Below are positions 24,916-34,424 of a DNA stretch of 44,273 nucleotides, in pieces. Under the pieces are notes generated by a model. That model ran no database searches, was not told the DNA's origin, and worked only from the letters and a program-made list of their open reading frames with translations. This stretch comes from Akkermansia muciniphila (GTDB taxonomy: Bacteria; Verrucomicrobiota; Verrucomicrobiia; Limisphaerales; UBA9464). The translations under genes were made by a program, and so were the position numbers. Each line of letters begins with the position of its first letter. Position 1 is the first letter of the stretch. The DNA lies in NCBI GenBank assembly GCA_945861565.1, contig CAMAUY010000032.1:1-44273 (forward strand). Direction: 5' to 3'.

Positions 24916-25872
24916 ATGCGAGGACTCTTTCGAACGACATTACCTTGGCTGCTGACTCTGATACTGGGCGCGGGTTGCGCCACTTCGGGCCAGTCCGCCT
25001 CCGAGCGTCCAACCACGCCGATCCGACACCCACTGCGCGCCGCACAGACGTGGCGGCTTGACTCACCCGGCGAAGTCCGCTTCGACGCCTCGGCGCTGTT
25101 GCTTCTGCCGGACGGCGCGTTACTCACGGTCAACGACAAGGTGCCCGGCGTTTATCGGATCGAGTTCGGCGCCCAAGATGGAACCGCCCGTCTCGTCGCG
25201 CTGCCGGACGCCTTCACACTCCGGCAGCTTGCGCCGCTGGTCGGGGAAAAGTCGCCGGGTCGCTTCGATTTCGAGGGGTTGGCGCGGGATGAGGCTGGAC
25301 GTCTGCTGGTCTGTGAGGAAGGCCGGCGCTGGATTCTGCGCCTGGACCCGCGCTCGAAGACCGTCGAGCGGCTGCCCCTGGACTGGACGCCGGTGGCGAA
25401 GTGGTTCAACGCGGAGCCCAACGCCAGCTTCGAGGGCCTCGCAGTGGGGGGTGGGCAGCTCTACGTTGCCAACGAACGAAGCGTCGGCCGCATCATCGTG
25501 GTGGATCTGGCCACGCTGAAGATCGTGGACGATTTCCAAGTCGCACCCATCGGCCGGGCGGCACGCGATATTCATTACACGGACCTGTGCTGGTTTGGCA
25601 GCGAACTCTGGGTGCTCTGTCGCGAGAGCCGCTGCGTGTTGCGCGTGAACCCGGTCACGCATGCCGTGCTGGCCGAGTTCGACTACGCCGGAATTGAGAC
25701 TGCGCCGTTAAATTGGTATGCCCACCCGTATCCTTTTGGCTTTGTCGAGGGGCTCGCGGTGGACGCCGAGAACATCTGGCTCGCCGTGGACAACAATGGC
25801 TTTCCGCGCGGGGCCGATCGGAACGACCACCGGCCAACACTGTGGCGGTGTCCGCGACCGGATAGAAAATGA
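24916..25872 (+). CDS. Lipoprotein with a phytase-esterase-like propeller
   Basis: 318 residues. The signal peptide MRGLFRTTLPWLLTLILGAG ends at Cys21, a probable lipidation site (the -3 residue is Gly, so the lipobox is slightly atypical). The rest is a beta-propeller of the 'esterase-like activity of phytase'/SdiA-regulated type: LLLLPDGALLTVNDK, GRFDFEGLARDEAGRLLVCEEG, ASFEGLAVGGGQLYVANER, FGFVEGLAVDAENIWLAVDNN. The repeated 'F-x-F-E-G-L-A' segments mark the blades. Substrate unknown. ATG 24916 is chosen over the longer frame from 24760 because it starts the signal peptide. The gene is transcribed divergently from the cytochrome gene. Confidence 0.82.
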   Translation: MRGLFRTTLPWLLTLILGAGCATSGQSASERPTTPIRHPLRAAQTWRLDSPGEVRFDASALLLLPDGALLTVNDKVPGVYRIEFGAQDGTARLVALPDAFTLRQLAPLVGEKSPGRFDFEGLARDEAGRLLVCEEGRRWILRLDPRSKTVERLPLDWTPVAKWFNAEPNASFEGLAVGGGQLYVANERSVGRIIVVDLATLKIVDDFQVAPIGRAARDIHYTDLCWFGSELWVLCRESRCVLRVNPVTHAVLAEFDYAGIETAPLNWYAHPYPFGFVEGLAVDAENIWLAVDNNGFPRGADRNDHRPTLWRCPRPDRK

Positions 25873-26061
25873 CACTGGGAGTGATGCGTGGCCCACCTGC
25901 GATGACGGATCAAATTCAATTCCAGGCAGCCAGATCCTCATCGGCCGGACAAAGAATGGGGGAGCGAAGGCGGTAAATGGAAGAATCCTATTGGCCTTTA
26001 ATGGCAGCCGCAGGACGCTTGGTATCGCTCCGAGCAACCGGTCACTTTACCCTCGGCCATT

Positions 26062-27213
26062 GTGAATGCTGAGCGACGCCACCGGGTCGCGACCCAACCG
26101 GCTGCACCGGGGTCGGAGGTCCGGGCAGCGGTCCGGCGCCTGCTGTCGTGGTTCCGGCGCGAAGCCCGGGATCTGCCCTGGCGACAGACGTGCGACCCGT
26201 ACGGCATCTGGATTTCGGAGGTCATGTTGCAGCAGACGCAGGTAAAAACCGTCATTCCGTATTGGGAGCGTTGGATGCGTCGGCTTCCGGATATCCGAGC
26301 CTTGGCCGAGGCCGAGGCCGAGGCCGTACTCAAGCTTTGGGAGGGATTGGGCTACTATTCGCGGGCGAGAAATCTGTTGCGTGCCGCCCGGGAGATTATG
26401 ACCTCTCATGACGGCCGGTTCCCCGACGAATTCGATCAGGTGCTCCAACTTCCCGGGATCGGCCGCTACACGGCGGGCGCGATTTGTTCGATCGCTTTCA
26501 ATCAACCAACGCCGATCGTCGATGGAAACATCATCCGGGTGTTGACCCGGTACTTTGCGGTGGCCGGGGACCCGAAAAGCCGTGCGATCAATGCGGATCT
26601 TTGGCAACGAGCGGAAGCCTGGGTTCAGGCTGCCGCGGGGGTTGGGAGATCGAACGAGCGTGCCTGTTCGGATTTGAACCAAGCGATGATGGAATTGGGG
26701 GCAACGCTTTGCACGCCCACTGGACCGCGCTGCAACGCCTGCCCATTGCGGACAGGGTGTGTCGCCTTTCGTCGCGGAATGGTCGATCGTTTTCCCGAAC
26801 GGGCTCGCCCAGCGACGACGATTTCGCTCCGGTACGCGACGGCAATCGTGGAACAAGCCGGCAAAATCCTGGTTCAACAGCGGGCGATGGATGCGGTCAA
26901 TGGCGGCCTCTGGGAGTTTCCGCACTTGGAATTGACGGTCGGCAATAGCGGAGCCGTCGAGCCGTTGGCGCAGTGGCTGCGGATTTCCTCGGATGAATTT
27001 CGCGCGATGGGAATTCTGCGACACTCCATCACCCATCATCGCATTACGCAGGAAATCTTCGCGGTGCGGGCGGAAAAAAAGTGGCGATGGGCGGCTGAAA
27101 ATCCAGGCCGATGGGTAACCCGTCAGGAGCTCGACACGCTGGCGTTAACGGGGCCGCTCCGCCGCTGGGTGGATCGTCAATTGGATTGGAGGGAAACCCT
27201 GGGGTTGCGGTGA
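26062..27213 (+). CDS. mutY: A/G-specific adenine DNA glycosylase MutY
   Basis: 383 residues. MutY removes adenine mispaired with 8-oxoguanine. Catalytic Glu53 is in WISEVMLQQT, the helix-hairpin-helix is LPGIGRYTAGAI, and the catalytic Asp154 is in PIVDGNIIRVL. The 4Fe-4S ligands Cys217, Cys224, Cys227 and Cys233 have the proper C-x6-C-x2-C-x5-C spacing. The C-terminal third is the NUDIX-like 8-oxoG-recognition domain (GGLWEFPHLEL). Start GTG at 26062; no ATG lies near in this frame. An Ala-Glu repeat (three GCCGAG hexamers) sits at 26305-26322. It ends 26 nt before the Cys/His-rich gene of the efflux operon. Confidence 0.95.
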   Translation: MNAERRHRVATQPAAPGSEVRAAVRRLLSWFRREARDLPWRQTCDPYGIWISEVMLQQTQVKTVIPYWERWMRRLPDIRALAEAEAEAVLKLWEGLGYYSRARNLLRAAREIMTSHDGRFPDEFDQVLQLPGIGRYTAGAICSIAFNQPTPIVDGNIIRVLTRYFAVAGDPKSRAINADLWQRAEAWVQAAAGVGRSNERACSDLNQAMMELGATLCTPTGPRCNACPLRTGCVAFRRGMVDRFPERARPATTISLRYATAIVEQAGKILVQQRAMDAVNGGLWEFPHLELTVGNSGAVEPLAQWLRISSDEFRAMGILRHSITHHRITQEIFAVRAEKKWRWAAENPGRWVTRQELDTLALTGPLRRWVDRQLDWRETLGLR

Positions 27214-27239
27214 GCACCGCAATTGCTTAGGGTCCCGGC

Positions 27240-27704
27240 ATGAGTTTGTGCCCGAAGGCCGTGAGTCCATTGTTCCGCTTCGTGGCGGCGATGGCGCTCG
27301 GCGTGTTCGTCGTGGCGCAGGCCCTGTGCGTTCTGCATTGCCATTCTTTCGAAGGGAGTGGAGGCGAGGTGCAACCCTCCTGCCACGGTTCGCTTCCGGT
27401 CACCGGTACACAGTGCTGTCACGGTCACGATGGCTCAGCTGGGCCAACCCCTCCCGCTCCGTCGACCCCCATGATGTGCCCGACCTTGAAGACGATGCTG
27501 GCCAACAGTGATGCCTCGACGCTCATCGTTCCACCGCTTCATACGCTCTACTTGCTCGTTCTGATTTCGCTCCCGCTGGATGCGCCCGAATCACAACTGG
27601 AAGCTTCCTTCTCGTGCCCAGTTGTTACCCGCGATTGGGTCTTCACGCCCTTGGTGTGCCTGGGTCCGGCGTGCCGTAGCCTCGCTCCTCCCTCCGTCGG
27701 TTAA
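27240..27704 (+). CDS. Cys/His-rich small membrane protein of the efflux operon
   Basis: 154 residues, no named family. It has two hydrophobic segments (about 11-32, LFRFVAAMALGVFVVAQALC, and about 95-113) and between them many metal-type ligands: LHCHS, SCHG, QCCHGHDG, MMCP. The loop would face the periplasm if the first segment is a signal anchor. It precedes a CusCBA-type operon in the same direction. A similar short gene often stands at the head of such operons in this group, so a metal-binding or sensing role is a reasonable guess. Not homologous to CusF as far as I can see. Confidence 0.7.
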   Translation: MSLCPKAVSPLFRFVAAMALGVFVVAQALCVLHCHSFEGSGGEVQPSCHGSLPVTGTQCCHGHDGSAGPTPPAPSTPMMCPTLKTMLANSDASTLIVPPLHTLYLLVLISLPLDAPESQLEASFSCPVVTRDWVFTPLVCLGPACRSLAPPSVG

Positions 27705-27826
27705 GTTGATTCCGCCCCGCGCCCGTGCGTGGGATGAAATCCGACGCTCCCCTCCCCGTTCCGTGCCTCGTCGTCACGGAAGGTTTCCGTCCCTTACTTG
27801 AAATCCTTAACCAATACCAAAGGATC

Positions 27827-29104
27827 ATGATTGCTAAATGGATACTGCCGGCCTTGATGGCTTGGGCACTCGTTTTGATCGGCTTCGGCACGCTCGGGCT
27901 GACCGCTTTCGCCCAGTCGCCTCGCCTCCTTGACACCGCATATCTTGAGTTGTTGCGCGCCGAGATTCGGACGAATCATCCGTCCGTCGCCGCTGCCCAG
28001 GCGCGTTTGCTCGCCGCCGAAGCGGGCGTCCGCACGGTGCGGCAGTGGGAAGACCCCATGGCCGGGCTGGGTGTGATGGCCGCTGAGAACAACCGGCGCC
28101 GGGACGACGGCGACATTCTTGTCTTGGCCGAGCAAGCGTTGCCGCGCAGGAGGCTTTACGAGGCACGCAAGGAGAGGGCGAATGCCGAACGATTTCTCTT
28201 CGAGGCGGAGACGCGTTCCGCCGCGTTGAGCCTGGAAACGGTGGTCGCCCAAGCCGCGGTGGAACTGGCGCTGGTTGACGAAATGCTCGCCATTCAAGCG
28301 AGTCAATTGGTGTGGCTCGAACGCATGGCGGCCAATGCGCTCGAGAAACTCAAGGATCCGATGTCCAATGCGTCCGAGGCGTTGCGCCTCGAGAGCGAAG
28401 TGGCGCAGGAACGACAGAAGATTGATTCCGCCCAGCGCCAGCGAATCCGGTTGGCGCAGCAACTCACTATTCTCTTGGGCCGCGCAGCGGAGGCACCGTG
28501 GCCGGTGCTTCGATTGGAGGAATCGGCGAATCTGACGCCGGGCCTGACCGGGGAGTTGAGCCGTCTCGTTGCGGTAAACCCGTCCCTTCAGGCCATGCTC
28601 AGTACGGCCAACCTTGCCAAGTCAGAAGTCGAAGTCGCGAAGCGCGAACGCAGCCCGGTCTTCTCGGTTGGCGTGGAGTCGAGCCTGTACTCAGGCGGCG
28701 ATTTTCGCCAAGCCATCGTGGGAGCGCGGATGACGTTGCCGTGGGTAAACAATTCCATCTATCGGGCCAACTCCGAGCGCGCCCGGCAGAAACAGCTCGC
28801 CGCGGAGCGCGAGGTCGAGGCGCTCGGACGCAAACTGCGCGGTGCAGCCGTTGGCGCGCACACGGAGGCGGAGACCACGGCACGCCAGGCAGGCACCATT
28901 GCGACGGAAGTAATTCCACGTGCGCTCAAGGCTGCGGAATCGACGCAGAACGCGTGGATTAGCTCGAAGGCCAGCCTGCTCGACGTCCTCGCATCCCAGC
29001 GTTCCCTGCTCGATGCGCGGCTCGAAGAACGTCGCTTAGTTGCCGCGCACCGGGTCGCGCTGGAAACTCTTCGCTCCATCGTCCCACCGCCCAATCCACC
29101 GTGA
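27827..29104 (+). CDS. Outer-membrane efflux channel (TolC/CusC family)
   Basis: 425 residues from ATG 27827; the frame is open to 27725, but the signal peptide (MIAKWILPALMAWALVLIGF, cut near AFA-Q) starts here. Two long helical repeats are typical of outer-membrane efflux proteins: a repeat 1 with HPSVAAAQARLLAAEAGVRT and AQAAVELALVDEMLAIQ, and a repeat 2 with NPSLQAMLSTANLAKSEVEVAKRER and TQNAWISSKASLLDVLASQRSLLDAR. The channel would pair with the adaptor and RND pump that follow to expel metal ions to the outside. There is no lipobox Cys, unlike E. coli CusC. It ends 10 nt before the adaptor gene. Confidence 0.9.
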   Translation: MIAKWILPALMAWALVLIGFGTLGLTAFAQSPRLLDTAYLELLRAEIRTNHPSVAAAQARLLAAEAGVRTVRQWEDPMAGLGVMAAENNRRRDDGDILVLAEQALPRRRLYEARKERANAERFLFEAETRSAALSLETVVAQAAVELALVDEMLAIQASQLVWLERMAANALEKLKDPMSNASEALRLESEVAQERQKIDSAQRQRIRLAQQLTILLGRAAEAPWPVLRLEESANLTPGLTGELSRLVAVNPSLQAMLSTANLAKSEVEVAKRERSPVFSVGVESSLYSGGDFRQAIVGARMTLPWVNNSIYRANSERARQKQLAAEREVEALGRKLRGAAVGAHTEAETTARQAGTIATEVIPRALKAAESTQNAWISSKASLLDVLASQRSLLDARLEERRLVAAHRVALETLRSIVPPPNPP

Positions 29105-29114
29105 CTCGTTTCCC

Positions 29115-30836
29115 ATGAAGACATCCCTGGCCATTCTCCTGACGCTCGCAGTCGCCGTTCCGGTGACGTGGTTGGCGACGCGCAAATTTCATCCGAGCGG
29201 CCCGAGCTCCCCTGCGACCTCCGGCCAACCGGTCAACGCCGGACGTAAATTGCTCTATTACCAGAGCGCGATGCACCCGTGGATCAAATCGGGCAAGCCC
29301 GGGCGATGCACCCTCTGCGGCATGGAATTGACGCCGGTATTTGAAGGCGACGCCGGCTTCGACGCGACCGGGGGCGGCGATGTCGTGCCACTCACCCAGA
29401 CGATGATTCAGGTGATCAACGTCCAGACCACTGAAGCGCAAGTCCGTCCATTGAAAAAGACTCTGCAGGTCGCGGGCATCATCGATGATGATGCCACACG
29501 GCATCGCATCCTGACGGCCTATACACCCGGCCGTGTTCAGAAACTCCATGTCAATTTCATGGGGGCGGAGGTCACGGAAGGCCAGCCCCTCGTGGAGTTC
29601 TACAGCCCGACCTTGCTCCAGTCCGAGCGCGAGTATCGGACGCTATCCGGCGAGTTGCGCGCTGCGACGGCACTGCGCTTGCTTCAGATGGGGTTGACGG
29701 CCGCTCAAATTGAGGCGTTGCCCCAAAAGGCCGGCGACCAGTTGACCTCGCAAATCCTCGCGCCCATCGGCGGGACCGTCGTCGCTCAGACTGTTTATGA
29801 AGGCCAATACGTGCAGGAGGGTGAACGGTTGTTTGAAATCGCCGACTTCTCGACGATGTGGTTTCAGTTCCGCGCCTACGAGCAAGACCTGCCTTGGATT
29901 AAACTCGGGCTGAAAGTAGATATCGCCACGCCGTCGCGTCCGGGTAAGACATTTACCGGCCAGATCACGTTTATCGACCCTAATTTCGAGGAAGCGACCC
30001 GCTCGACCAAGGTACGTGTCGAGTTGGCGAACCCGGTTGTGGAGGGGCGGCGCTTCCTGCTGCATCGCCTTTACGCGGACGGCTGGGTGCATCTGGAAGC
30101 GCCCGAGGTGCTCACGGTTCCGCGCACGGCTGTCATCGAAACCGGTCCGGAGGCGGTGGCCTATGTCGATCAGGGAAGCGGGACTTACTCGCGTCGCGTG
30201 CTCAGGCTCGGTCGGCGTGGCGACGCGCTCGTCGAGGTGGCTGCCGGCTTGAGCGCAGGCAACAAGGTGGTGGTGAATGGCAATCTGCTGATTGATGGAC
30301 AGGCGGAGATGAACCGGACATTTGCCGAACCCATCGCCGCTCCCGCCGCCACGAACGGACCCGCTTCTACGCTGCCCGCAATGACGTCCGCACAGCGCAC
30401 GGCGGTCCAGAAACTTTTCACCCTCGCGGATGCCGTCACCACCGCGCTCGCAGACGACAATCTGGCGGAGTTTAACCAGCACGCGGTAAAGCTTCACCTG
30501 GCAATGCCCGCGTTGCTGGACCGCTTTTTGGGCGCAGACAAATTATGGGATCCGTTTCTGAGAAACATTGAGGACGCGAGCCACTTTGAAAAAGCCGGCG
30601 ATCTCTTGACTGCGCGTCAGACATTTTATGGGTTCAGCCGGGCTGAAGTCGCGCTTGCCCAGGTGCTCCGTCGAACGGATAAGGCGTTTGCCACCCTGAA
30701 AGTGTTTCGTTGCCCGATGACAAAAAATGTTTTCCCCGGCGCACCCGCAACGGCGGAGTGGATCCAATTGAAGCCCCTCATGAGCAACCCGTATATGGGC
30801 GTCCGGATGCAGGATTGCGGAACGGAGGTTCCGTGA
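29115..30836 (+). CDS. cusB: RND efflux periplasmic adaptor (CusB type)
   Basis: 573 residues. An N-terminal signal anchor (1-22) is followed by a heavy-metal-binding domain: Met53-His54-Pro55 and C-T-L-C-G-M (Cys65, Cys68, Met70). The HlyD/CusB core follows: barrel-sandwich hybrid with VQKLHVNFMGAEVTEGQPLVEFYSP, then the hairpin, lipoyl and beta-barrel parts (SQILAPIGGTVVAQTVYEGQYVQEG, EEATRSTKVRVELANP). The C-terminal ~160 residues resemble DUF3347 with FRCPMTKNVF and a final QDCG; these may also hold metal. Both ends thus carry thiol ligands, as expected for an adaptor that hands Cu(I)/Ag(I) to the pump. It lies between the channel and pump genes. Confidence 0.92.
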   Translation: MKTSLAILLTLAVAVPVTWLATRKFHPSGPSSPATSGQPVNAGRKLLYYQSAMHPWIKSGKPGRCTLCGMELTPVFEGDAGFDATGGGDVVPLTQTMIQVINVQTTEAQVRPLKKTLQVAGIIDDDATRHRILTAYTPGRVQKLHVNFMGAEVTEGQPLVEFYSPTLLQSEREYRTLSGELRAATALRLLQMGLTAAQIEALPQKAGDQLTSQILAPIGGTVVAQTVYEGQYVQEGERLFEIADFSTMWFQFRAYEQDLPWIKLGLKVDIATPSRPGKTFTGQITFIDPNFEEATRSTKVRVELANPVVEGRRFLLHRLYADGWVHLEAPEVLTVPRTAVIETGPEAVAYVDQGSGTYSRRVLRLGRRGDALVEVAAGLSAGNKVVVNGNLLIDGQAEMNRTFAEPIAAPAATNGPASTLPAMTSAQRTAVQKLFTLADAVTTALADDNLAEFNQHAVKLHLAMPALLDRFLGADKLWDPFLRNIEDASHFEKAGDLLTARQTFYGFSRAEVALAQVLRRTDKAFATLKVFRCPMTKNVFPGAPATAEWIQLKPLMSNPYMGVRMQDCGTEVP

Positions 30837-30870
30837 CTGCGCGCGGACTCCAGATCACCCGGCACCGACT

Positions 30871-33800
30871 ATGATTCAAGGCATCATCGAATGGAGTTTG
30901 CGCAACCGCCTGCTCGTCTTCTGCGGCGCACTCTTGATTACCGCGCTCGGTGTTCGGGCGGTGTTCAAAACGCCCGTGGATGCCATCCCCGACCTGACCG
31001 AGAATCAAGTGCTCGTCTATGCAGACTGGATGGGACGCAGCCCGCAGGAAGTCGAAGATCAGGTGACGTATCCGCTTTCGACCGGCTTGCAAGGATTGGC
31101 GGGTGTGAAGGATGTGCGGGCCACTTCGATGTTTGGCTTCTCGCTGCTCACTCTCATTTTCGAGGACAACGTTGACCCGTATTTTGCACGGACACGCGTC
31201 TTGGAACGGCTGAATTATCTGCAAGGCTCGATGCCGGAAGGGGTGAAGCCGCAACTCGGCCCGGATGCCACCGGCCTTGGCTGGGTCTACCAGTACTACC
31301 TCGATGTGGACCCCGCGCAAGCACCCGACGGCGGCTACGATCTCGGCAAACTCCGCACCGTGCAGGACTGGCACATTCGTTACCCGCTCGCCAGCGTGCA
31401 GGGCGTGGCGGAAGTCGCGAGTATCGGCGGCTTTGTAAAACAGTATCAAATCGAACTCTCCGCCCCGAAGATGCGGGCGGCGAATGTCACGATCATGGAT
31501 GTGATGACAGCGGTGCAAAACGCGAACCTCAATGTCGGTGGCAAGGTCATCGAGGAGAACGGCGCCGAGTTCGTCCTGCGTGGCATCGGTCTCATCGAGA
31601 GCACGGAAGACCTTGAACTCATCCCGGTCAAGGCCGTCGAAGGCACGCCCATCTATATGAAGGATATCGCCACGGTGCAAATTGGCGGCGACTTCCGGCG
31701 CGGAGCGCTCGACATTGACGGACACGAGGCGGTCGGCGGCACGGTGATCATGCGCACGGGCGAGAACGCCAAAGCAGTCATCGAACGGGTGAAGGCAAAG
31801 ATCGCCCAGATCTCGAAAAGCCTGCCGCCGGGCATTTCCATCAAGCCGTTCTATGACCGGAGCCAGTTGATTGATCGCACCATTGACACGCTCAAGTACG
31901 CACTGATCGAGGAGATTATTCTCGTCACTCTCGCGCACATTATCTTCCTCTGGCATTTCCGCAGCATCCTCATCGTGACGTTGCCGCTGCCCATTTCAAT
32001 TCTCATCTCGTTCCTCTTGATGAAGGAATTCAACATCACCAGCAATATCATGTCGCTGACCGGCATCGCTATCGCCATTGGCGTGCTGGTGGATGCGGCG
32101 ATCGTGGTCACGGAAAACGTCCTGCGTCATTGCGAGAACGCGGAAGAAAAGAAAGGCGGCCGGCTGACGCCCGACGAAACCTGGCACCAGACGTTGATTG
32201 CATGCCAACAGGTCGGTCGCCCCATCTTCTTCGCAATGGCCATTATCATCCTCGCATTCGTGCCGGTGTTCGCGCTCACCGGACACGAGGGTAAGTTGTT
32301 TCATCCGCTCGCGTGGACCAAGACCTTCGCGATGGTCGGTTCGACCCTGCTCGCGGTGACCCTCGTTCCGGTCCTCTGCAGCCTGCTCGTGCGTGGGCCG
32401 TTCCACGGCGAAGGTCACAACCCCGTGATGCTCCTGCTGCTCAAACTCTACGATCCGGCGCTCAATTGGGCATTGCAACATCGCAAAACGGTGATGGGCG
32501 GGGCGGCCCTGTTGCTGGCGATGGCGCTGTTGACGGCGTTCGGACTGCCGCTCGCGTGGGTGAAGGATCTGCGGGATCGGGGCTGGGAGCGCACCGCCGA
32601 CCTAACGCAGGGCTTCGGCAAGGAATTCATGCCGCCGCTCAACGAGGGAAGTTTGCTCTACATGCCGGTGTTGCATCCCAAGACCGGCCTCAAGGAAATC
32701 CAGCGGGTTATGTCATGGCAGGACCGGGTGCTCGCCAGCGTGCCGGAAATCGAAACCGTCGCCGGCAAGCTGGGCCGGTTCGAGACCCCCACCGACCCCG
32801 CGCCAACGGAAATGCTGGAGACAACCCTCACGCTCAAGCCGGAGTGGATTGCAACGAACCGCACCGTGCTGGGCTGGATCAAGATACCGCGCGTCCTCCG
32901 CAACCCCGCGTGGCGCGAGGGGATGACGGTCGCGAAATTGAAGGCGGAATTGACCGAGAAGATGAAGAGCGTTCCGGGTTATGTCCCGGCGTTTTTGCAG
33001 CCCATCGAAAACCGAATTCTTATGCTCTACACCGGCATTCGAGCTCAGGTCGGCGTGAAGATATTCGGCGACAACCTGAATGCCCTTCAGGAAAAAGCGT
33101 TCGAGGTCGAAAAGGTGGTGAAACAAATTCGCGGCGCAGCCGGTGTCTCTCCGTCACGGATCCAGGGCAAGCCCTACCTCAATGTGAAGGTGGATCGGAA
33201 GGCGCTGGCGCGGTACAACCTCAATGTCCGCGACGTCCTCGATGCCGTTGAAGTTGCCATCGGCGGCAAGAATGCCAGCATCACCATCGAAGGTCGGGAA
33301 CGTTTCCCCATTCAAGTCCGCCTGGAACGCGGCGAGCGCGACGACATCGAGAAGATTGGACGTATCCTCATCGCTTCCCGCCGTCCGATGGGCAGCGGCG
33401 CGCCGACGACGGGGGGTGGAACCATGGGGGGCGCCCCTCGCTCCGCCGTCAATCCCATGAGCGCGAGCGGAGATGGCTCGCCGCTGACCTATATCCCGCT
33501 GGCCATGGTCACCAAAATCACCCGCGAAATTGGAGCGAACGAGATCGCCAGCGAGAACGGTCGCCTTCGAGCTTACGTGCAATCCAACGTGGAGGACCGT
33601 GACCTCGGCGGATTCGTCAGCGAAGTCGAGCAGGCGCTGAAGCAGATCGAATGGGGTCCCCTCACTTACCAGTTAACGGGTGAATACGAGAACCAGCGCC
33701 GCTTCGTCAAAACCATGCAACTCGTATTCCCCGCCGTGCTGCTCATTATCTTCGTGCTGCTCTACATGGTTTATCATAGCGCGATCGAGGCCGCGCACGT

Positions 33801-34278
33801 CATGCTCGCCGTTCCGTTCGCCCTCAGCGGCGGCGTCTTCCTGCAAAAGCTGCTCGGTTACAATTTTAATGGCGCGGTCTGGGTCGGTTATATCGCGCTC
33901 TTTGGAACGGCCGTGCAAACGGGTGTCGTCATGGTGGTCTATCTCGAAGAGAGAGTGAAGCAACGCCGAGCCGAGCGTGGCAGCGCCTTCAACTACGACG
34001 ATCTTGTCCAAGCCGTGAAGGACGGAGCCCGCCTGCGCCTGCGCCCGAAGGTTATGACCGTGGCGACCATCGTGGCGAGCCTGCTCCCGATCATGTGGAG
34101 TCATCGTCAGGGTGCGGAAGTGATGAAACCTCTCGCCACACCCGTTATCGGCGGAATGATTTCGAGCCTCGCCCATATCCTCATTGTCACGCCTGTCATT
34201 TTCCTCTGGCTGCGATCGCGCGACCTCCCGCCGAGTTCCGAAGCGACGAAACAAACGTCCCGTACAGAAGCTCTATGA
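30871..34278 (+). CDS. cusA: Heavy-metal RND efflux pump (CusA type)
   Basis: 1135 residues: 12 transmembrane segments with two periplasmic halves, as in CusA. The three methionines that bind Cu(I)/Ag(I) in E. coli CusA (M573, M623, M672) have counterparts here: Met598 in SLLYMPVL, Met648 in PTEMLETTL, Met718 in RILMLYTGI. TM4 has GVLVDAAIVVTENV with the proton-relay Asp. An insert rich in Gly, Met and Ser (about residues 843-865, MGSGAPTTGGGTMGGAP) is not found in E. coli CusA. The pump exports Cu(I)/Ag(I) from periplasm or cytoplasm via the adaptor and channel encoded just before. No regulator is visible nearby. Confidence 0.95.
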   Translation: MIQGIIEWSLRNRLLVFCGALLITALGVRAVFKTPVDAIPDLTENQVLVYADWMGRSPQEVEDQVTYPLSTGLQGLAGVKDVRATSMFGFSLLTLIFEDNVDPYFARTRVLERLNYLQGSMPEGVKPQLGPDATGLGWVYQYYLDVDPAQAPDGGYDLGKLRTVQDWHIRYPLASVQGVAEVASIGGFVKQYQIELSAPKMRAANVTIMDVMTAVQNANLNVGGKVIEENGAEFVLRGIGLIESTEDLELIPVKAVEGTPIYMKDIATVQIGGDFRRGALDIDGHEAVGGTVIMRTGENAKAVIERVKAKIAQISKSLPPGISIKPFYDRSQLIDRTIDTLKYALIEEIILVTLAHIIFLWHFRSILIVTLPLPISILISFLLMKEFNITSNIMSLTGIAIAIGVLVDAAIVVTENVLRHCENAEEKKGGRLTPDETWHQTLIACQQVGRPIFFAMAIIILAFVPVFALTGHEGKLFHPLAWTKTFAMVGSTLLAVTLVPVLCSLLVRGPFHGEGHNPVMLLLLKLYDPALNWALQHRKTVMGGAALLLAMALLTAFGLPLAWVKDLRDRGWERTADLTQGFGKEFMPPLNEGSLLYMPVLHPKTGLKEIQRVMSWQDRVLASVPEIETVAGKLGRFETPTDPAPTEMLETTLTLKPEWIATNRTVLGWIKIPRVLRNPAWREGMTVAKLKAELTEKMKSVPGYVPAFLQPIENRILMLYTGIRAQVGVKIFGDNLNALQEKAFEVEKVVKQIRGAAGVSPSRIQGKPYLNVKVDRKALARYNLNVRDVLDAVEVAIGGKNASITIEGRERFPIQVRLERGERDDIEKIGRILIASRRPMGSGAPTTGGGTMGGAPRSAVNPMSASGDGSPLTYIPLAMVTKITREIGANEIASENGRLRAYVQSNVEDRDLGGFVSEVEQALKQIEWGPLTYQLTGEYENQRRFVKTMQLVFPAVLLIIFVLLYMVYHSAIEAAHVMLAVPFALSGGVFLQKLLGYNFNGAVWVGYIALFGTAVQTGVVMVVYLEERVKQRRAERGSAFNYDDLVQAVKDGARLRLRPKVMTVATIVASLLPIMWSHRQGAEVMKPLATPVIGGMISSLAHILIVTPVIFLWLRSRDLPPSSEATKQTSRTEAL

Positions 34279-34424
34279 AATGCTCGCCAGAACCCAATCC
34301 CGAAACCGAACGAGCGGAATAAAGGGCCGAGTTGGACGAGCTCGTGGAATTGATCACGCTGCCGGTGCCGACGTCCGTTCTCCACTCGCCGCGCATCGTT
34401 GGGTGGGAAAGACGCCGGGTGCGA

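Noticed and set aside
26305..26322. GCCGAG hexamer repeated three times in mutY
   Set aside because: It encodes an Ala-Glu run in a helix and is short; no sign of slippage or function.
34274..34321. 15-codon ORF overlapping the cusA stop
   Set aside because: Too short, with no motif and no sign of conservation.
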